The position numbers and the translations under genes were made by a program. The notes under the pieces are model-generated. The model searched no databases. It saw only the letters and a program-made list of their open reading frames with translations, and had not been told where the DNA came from. This document shows, piece after piece, positions 62,501-64,000 of a DNA stretch of 64,000 bases. The DNA comes from Mactromeris polynyma (lineage: Eukaryota; Mollusca; Bivalvia; Venerida; Mactridae): positions 1,736,001-1,800,000 of the forward strand of contig JASFXZ010000052.1 in NCBI GenBank assembly GCA_032209605.1, given 5' to 3'. Each line of letters begins with the position of its first letter. Position 1 is the first letter of the stretch.

Positions 62501-63927
62501 ATTCGCCGGAAACCCCCAGTTTGAAGCCCACTCGTCCAACCGCCCGCCCCCCAACGACACACACCATTCTTATAACCTGGTTTTCTTTGAAAACCTGGAT
62601 CGAAAAAGGCCTACAGCCAGTGATAAGTAAACTATGTTTAAGTAAATACTTTGTCCATGCAGTAGAGGTTATCACTTATCCTAAAATAGTGTTGAACTTA
62701 TTAATTATGCACATGTGGGTAGATGAAAAGTGGTTGTCACATGCAAATTCTCTTGGTATTTTCTCAATTATCACATACTTCTATATATGCTTATCAGTTT
62801 TGCCTATCAAAATGGATGACAATTAACAACAAGGGAGGTAAATATTGTACATGTGGGAACTATCTAATGGGTAAAATTGCTAAAAATTACCTTCCATTTG
62901 CAGATCCATCACTTGTATTTGCAGCTGATGTAAAGCAGGTAGTGGAAGCTTAGCAGCTTTCAATGAATCAATTTTCCTTCTACCTGATTCTCTAACAGCT
63001 GTATATTCAAAATCTATTTCATATACATCGATGCCACTGTTGACCTCGCCAGCAGCGCAGTGAACTATATCTACATTGCCTTTCAAATCATTCACAGCAG
63101 CAGAGGACCCAAAGTCTTCTTCCAATTCAGCAGTGTTTTCAGAATGTTTACTATTCTTTTCACTCTCACCACTATCTTTTTCATCAGCATCTAAGACTAC
63201 TTCAGTATCAGCATCTGAGACTTCTTCAGTCTCATTCTCTATGTCAGCACTTTCATCAAGTTCATTTGTATCAATTTCCATCTCAATATCACAATCATGG
63301 TTTACATTTTCATTGTCCTCAGCATCACTGATAGGAGTAACAGCTGCACTAAAACTTTCATCAATGTCAACTTCGAAGTACTCATCCACATAATCAGCGT
63401 TGTCAGCATCAAATTTAGCTTGGCTCATGTCAGCAACCTTTTTATCTATTTCAAAACCTTTGTCTAGATTCTGAGGATCAGTAGAAAAGAGACTGCATGA
63501 TGCTTTTTCTCTCAGTAGTTTTTGGATTTCAACTGAAATTTAGCAATCAATCTCTGAGGGATATTTGAATTCGAACTGGTATTTTAAACAATCCTATACA
63601 TTTTGTAACAATTGTAAGCCAATTTTGTGTTACTTTGATAATTTATCAAAACTTGAATGTACATATTTTACAATCAAGCCACCTTGGGAGTATTGGAATG
63701 ACTAAGTGTATGTAAATTAACATGGTTGCATGAAAACAAAACAGATTGTTGAAAGCCATACTTGACAAGAAGGAATTTCGAACACTAATTGCTTACCTTG
63801 AATCATTTTCTGAGCGTGATTCTTCCAGTCTGATGTGTGACAGCTGATGTTACCAGTTTCCAACCAGTTCAGCCTTTTGAAAACCATGAGTTTATCTTCA
63901 TCAGGTAGTTGGGTCAGGAAGCCAAAC
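47342..63927 (-). CDS. NIK-like (MAP3K14-like) protein kinase with TAZ-like zinc finger; 19 exons, 5'-partial
   Basis: Exons in transcript order: 63927-63797, 63532-62891, 61267-61019, 60258-60137, 59562-59269, 58697-57839, 57388-57252, 56362-56225, 55927-55798, 55134-54991, 54341-54064, 53386-53239, 52573-51026, 50667-50552, 50178-50031, 49619-49519, 48904-48832, 48211-48084, 47506-47342. All junctions are AG/GT and all phases agree, giving about 1,849 residues to a TAA. Counting from the first whole codon, the TAZ-like Cys/His module is about residues 517-571 and the kinase about 812-1090: glycine loop GNGMTG (834-839), Lys856, alpha-C Glu867, catalytic HED (Asp946), DFG 971-973, SPE 996-998. 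KADN after the catalytic Asp and GT then seven residues on to PE, followed by HMLSG.PPW, resemble NIK, the MAP3K of non-canonical NF-kappaB signalling. The C-terminal ~100 residues may match the NIK tail. The NIK assignment is inference from memory of the family; another MAP3K-like kinase is possible. The initiator lies outside the window. Confidence 0.82.
47561..47631. mobile_element. 71-bp miniature TIR element
   Basis: CAGTAAAAACTCGTTATCTC at the left; the right end, reverse complemented, is CAGTGAAAATAACATCTCG. Flanked by TA. It lies in the last intron, about 55 bp upstream of the terminal exon. Confidence 0.6.
47764..47933. mobile_element. ~170-bp MITE with GTCTGACCTCGTT ends
   Basis: AAGTCTGACCTCGTTTATTT and, reverse complemented, CAGTCAGACCTCATTCATTC are the ends, a pogo/Tigger-like type. 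A lone end CAGTCAGACCTCGTTAATTC also lies at about 49232. Confidence 0.65.
48084..48211 (-). CDS. Kinase gene exon: C-terminal beta-rich region
   Basis: It encodes VSVTITFRSVVNGNEIRMKF and then SQPWRHIIEEAMDGFSR. The strand-turn-strand with NG and a following helix suggests a small alpha/beta fold. The human NIK C-terminal tail has a similar NGE-containing stretch (comparison from memory). Confidence 0.82.
48560..48655 (+). repeat. Dispersed repeat family A, 3' fragment in a kinase-gene intron
   Basis: GAGGCCCTGTATTATGTATG and GTGGCCTTCCCCAAGCTAC match the 3' end of the family, diverged. Confidence 0.5.
48832..48904 (-). CDS. Kinase gene exon (24 codons)
   Basis: It encodes VFGELDNEIIENPAESFAHL then LDVE. 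Acceptor atatttaag, donor GTAAGT. Phase 0 in, one base out, completed by AT of the next exon to give Asp. Confidence 0.75.
49519..49619 (-). CDS. Kinase gene exon: start of C-terminal folded region
   Basis: Acceptor ttttgtag, donor GTAAGT. It encodes ELGRTAEEALSQHSDHVNWI and GGIPFSDDECDDR. Composition changes here from linker to ordered sequence with Trp and buried hydrophobics. Confidence 0.8.
50031..50178 (-). CDS. Kinase gene exon: Ser/Thr-rich linker
   Basis: Acceptor ttttgtag, donor GTAAGT. It encodes KSPDLYRAQSEVSTASNK through QFEEQDVVF. No domain is visible. Phase 0 in and one base out agree with the neighbours. Confidence 0.8.
50552..50667 (-). CDS. Kinase gene exon: Pro/Ser linker
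   Basis: Acceptor ttaatag, donor GTTAGT. It encodes SRNPDLQLDIKKAQLGT and ends VFTAPVFSPPKTPK. It is a low-complexity linker; SPPKTP offers possible proline-directed phosphorylation sites. The phases match both neighbours. Confidence 0.8.
50800..50960 (+). repeat. tRNA-headed SINE in a kinase-gene intron
   Basis: GTGGTTGAGGGGGAGA and GAGTTCGAACCCCACC are A- and B-box-like. The body differs from the 20237 family, so it is a separate SINE type. It sits between the long Ser-rich exon and the next. Confidence 0.55.
51026..52573 (-). CDS. Kinase gene exon: long Ser/Asn/Pro-rich region
   Basis: This is the longest exon (515 codons), with acceptor tttttcag and donor GTAAGT. It follows the kinase domain directly and is rich in Ser, Asn, Pro and Met, with an acidic patch (SSNFDEDDLF) and no recognisable domain. 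It is probably disordered. PVQQS, early in the exon, fits the loose PxQx(S/T) TRAF-binding consensus, but so short a motif occurs by chance. Confidence 0.9.
52633..52740. repeat. Dispersed repeat shared with 43780-43930, in a kinase-gene intron
   Basis: GAGACCAGTCGCAGAATGCA and CATTGGTTAATTTTAAGAC match the other copy. It begins about 60 bp upstream of the 52573 exon border. Confidence 0.6.
52990..53150. mobile_element. MITE, CAGTAAAACCTC family, in a kinase-gene intron
   Basis: TACAGTAAAACCTCACTTAA and TTTTGAGATTTTACTGTATA are the inverted ends, flanked by TA. Confidence 0.75.
53239..53386 (-). CDS. Kinase gene exon: end of kinase C-lobe
   Basis: It encodes IVDKSPPMEDIPRNI then LIRRGFTVCQGQRPTAEQLL and NHSAFQLLG. 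QRPTAEQLLNH is the conserved end of a kinase domain, with the subdomain XI Arg. A 55-bp part of it recurs inverted at 56005-56059. Confidence 0.88.
53811..54019. mobile_element. Palindromic MITE next to a kinase exon
   Basis: GCGTTATTCACAAACAATTT at the left and ATTATGAATAAGGGCCC at the right, with AAACTC and GAGTTTCAG inside, match 27729-27972. It ends about 45 bp from the exon 54064-54341. Confidence 0.65.
54064..54341 (-). CDS. Kinase gene exon: DFG, activation segment, helix F
   Basis: It encodes DNILLD, VTDFGMARRC, VGTQTQWSPEKAEAVGYG and FPAELWAAICVLVHMLSG with PPW. The usual Asp of helix F (DxW) is replaced: ELW is read. The DFG motif and the APE-equivalent (SPE) are intact. Donor GTAAGT. 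A palindromic MITE ends about 45 bp beyond this exon's 3' splice border. Confidence 0.9.
54991..55134 (-). CDS. Kinase gene exon: helix E and catalytic loop
   Basis: The acceptor is cttccatcag and the donor GTAACA. It encodes GGCLTEAINIQKK and onward to VYLKKCNILHEDIK. The catalytic loop is HED in place of the usual HRD; NIK also departs from HRD at the middle position. The catalytic Asp is kept. Confidence 0.88.
55256..55400. mobile_element. Partial copy of the 4468 MITE in a kinase-gene intron
   Basis: It begins GTTTGCTTGTATTTTCGTGG and shares TTACAGTTAATTAATG and the following GACAATAT with 4468-4693. The right end is not clear. Confidence 0.5.
55690..55770. mobile_element. Shortened MITE, CAGTAAAACCTC family
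   Basis: About 80 bp: TACAGTAAAATAAGACCACC to TATTGAGGTTTTACTGTA. It is an internally deleted copy in a kinase-gene intron. Confidence 0.7.
55798..55927 (-). CDS. Kinase gene exon: alpha-C helix to hinge
   Basis: Acceptor aattacag, donor GTATTT. It encodes YEKDEIELMSALDHEYIV (alpha-C helix with the Glu that pairs with the ATP Lys) through IYILQEYIEG, the hinge. The gatekeeper region resembles the LEGGSL stretch of MAP3K-type kinases. Confidence 0.85.
56005..56059 (+). pseudogene. Inverted copy of kinase exon fragment inside an intron
   Basis: The plus strand here matches the sense strand of the exon at 53239-53386 (its part 53278-53332). The first 30 bp are identical and the whole 55 bp has about five mismatches, without gaps. 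Its in-frame reading is IQDLIRRGFTLSQGQRSTVR, the kinase helix-H region, followed by a stop. It lies in the intron between the alpha-C and glycine-loop exons in the opposite orientation, with no splice sites, so it is a fossil. Confidence 0.8.
56225..56362 (-). CDS. Kinase gene exon: glycine loop and ATP lysine
   Basis: Exactly 46 codons, phase 0 both sides. It contains WVKNAHLGNGMTGKCHLA, the nucleotide-binding glycine loop GNGMTG, and FLFCVKE, the beta-3 strand with the ATP-contacting Lys. The donor is GTATGC. Confidence 0.85.
57252..57388 (-). CDS. Kinase gene exon: segment before the kinase domain
   Basis: The acceptor after aaaattacag gives a 2-base lead-in that exactly complements the preceding exon. 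A second AG at 57312 would shorten the exon but break phase. It encodes EVVYADRNQMLVVVTVWEKF and onward to REEGVILSKFK, immediately before the glycine loop. NIK also has a structured extension ahead of its kinase domain. Confidence 0.75.
57839..58697 (-). CDS. Kinase gene exon: TAZ-like zinc finger and linker
   Basis: Acceptor tttccag, donor GTAATT. Near the start the protein has CVC..LLKHFTNC..G..CCDMC followed by LLCSHVAVC, then ECC.DIC. This gives two H-x3-C units, each followed by a Cys pair, which is the HCCC pattern of TAZ zinc fingers in CBP/p300-type coactivators. A helix (about VKTLWFQVRKKFARI) follows, then a Ser/Pro/Gly-rich linker with basic patches (KQRKPSLVRKPS, VRRRISQMR). TAZ fingers bind transcription-factor activation domains; a role here as a protein-docking module is inference. 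Confidence 0.82.
59269..59562 (-). CDS. Kinase gene exon: charged, Asn-rich low complexity
   Basis: This exon is exactly 98 codons, phase 0 on both sides (acceptor ttttttcag, donor GTAAGT). It opens KGDDESKNRKNRKNEEDK, then SNNNNDDKNNSND, and ends in a more ordered basic segment, KAYRKKKHRMHNDFVWLEKL. A 48-bp piece of it recurs in the upstream intron at 60701-60748. Confidence 0.8.
60137..60258 (-). CDS. Kinase gene exon: basic linker
   Basis: Acceptor tcttgcag. Of two nearby donors only GTATGT at 60136 leaves the right phase, so the exon ends NNSGD. It encodes about 40 residues starting VAKKKANRRESG, basic and with His/Cys residues (SCHGVGRQCADHGHGKGD). A nuclear localisation role is possible but unproven. 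Confidence 0.65.
60701..60748 (-). pseudogene. Direct copy of kinase-gene exon fragment inside an intron
   Basis: These 48 bp match 59465-59512 of the Asn-rich exon at 44 of 48 positions in the same orientation. The reading frame is kept (KNSHCSNDNNDDKNN). There is no donor at its end, so it is not an exon. Low complexity makes chance similarity more likely than for the inverted copy, but the match extends into the non-repetitive part (CACTGTAGC, AAGAATAGT). Confidence 0.65.
61019..61267 (-). CDS. Kinase gene exon: small Cys cluster
   Basis: Acceptor tttttcag, donor GTAAGT. Two frames are open here. The correct one is fixed by the phase of both neighbours and reads DKLDAGRRKYLFCFNEQ and so on. 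It contains a CDCARCGSC cluster (four Cys in nine residues), a possible metal site, then a Ser/His-rich stretch. Confidence 0.75.
61661..61705. repeat. Tandem palindrome
   Basis: GGGTCAGATAGTCTGACCC, a perfect 8-bp dyad around TAG, occurs twice, 21 bp apart. A poly-A and a poly-T run precede it. Confidence 0.85.
61960..62520 (+). repeat. ~140-bp tandem repeat, 4 units, with nuclear-receptor-like sites
   Basis: Each unit has TGACCTTGACC(TTTGAC), AAAAGCAATCCCAAGCGA, a CTCCACATGTTC block and GGAAACCAAATTGCTATTTT. It lies in an intron of the kinase gene. A 140-codon plus ORF starting at 62404 is a by-product. Confidence 0.8.
62891..63532 (-). CDS. Kinase gene exon: acidic region
   Basis: The exon has an aaatttcag acceptor and a GTAATT donor. 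It begins VEIQKLLREKASCSLFSTD and continues into a strongly acidic stretch rich in Asp, Glu and Ser, with blocks such as VDIDESF, DIEMEIDTNELDE and SDADTEVVLDADEKD. It is probably disordered. The splice phases (2 bases in, 1 base out) match both neighbours. Confidence 0.85.
63797..63927 (-). CDS. Kinase gene, first visible exon
   Basis: The acceptor reads tatctag and the donor GTAAGC. It encodes about 43 residues beginning FGFLTQLPDEDKLMVF, including ETGNISCHTSDWKNH. This looks like a compact helical N-terminal segment that I cannot name. It ends with one base of a Val codon completed by the next exon. At least one more 5' exon must lie past position 64000, because this exon begins inside a codon. 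Confidence 0.75.
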
Positions 63928-64000
63928 CTAGATAACAGAAATATTTCATCATGACAATGTATTAATGTGGTTTCACAAATTTTCCTGGAAAATTTAATTT

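Overview
The window is animal nuclear DNA, most likely from a bivalve mollusc. Coding sequence is split into short exons with GT..AG borders, the DNA is AT-rich, and it is dense in tandem minisatellites, MITEs and tRNA-headed SINEs of a type I associate with bivalves (copies at 12640-12892 and 20237-20470). I cannot name the species. Exons were built by hand from splice sites, reading phase and protein sense; no search was run.

The main gene occupies 47342-63927 on the minus strand. Nineteen exons join with every reading phase matching and no internal stop, giving about 1,849 residues, and the 5' end lies beyond the right edge of the window. The protein has, in order, an acidic N-terminal region, a small Cys cluster, a basic low-complexity stretch, a Cys/His module resembling a TAZ zinc finger, a protein kinase domain most like NIK/MAP3K14, a long Ser/Asn/Pro-rich region and a structured C-terminal tail. 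The TAZ-like finger joined to a NIK-like kinase is the most interesting item here. Two introns of this gene carry short copies of the gene's own exons, one inverted and one direct.

Two other minus-strand genes are only partly resolved. One has a solid 5' coding exon at 36995-37667, encoding an acidic protein with 10-residue repeats. The other starts at 29509 with a short first coding exon; its 5' UTR exon may lie near 31573-31800.

The left 11.4 kb is bounded by a ~1.05-kb inverted repeat (1-1035 and 10356-11425) with conserved ORFs and, in the right arm only, an added 46-bp hairpin. Between the arms are a 1.48-kb TA-flanked transposon (5030-6508), a diverged relative of it (8780-9390) and two minisatellites. 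From 11.4 to 29 kb I see almost only repeats. At 38342-39275 a TIR-bounded element encodes a truncated OTU-type cysteine protease. Large minisatellites lie at 2214-2533 (32 bp), 7035-7860 (29 bp), 18795-19303 (35 bp), 39346-39690 (54 bp) and 41145-42040 (26/28 bp).
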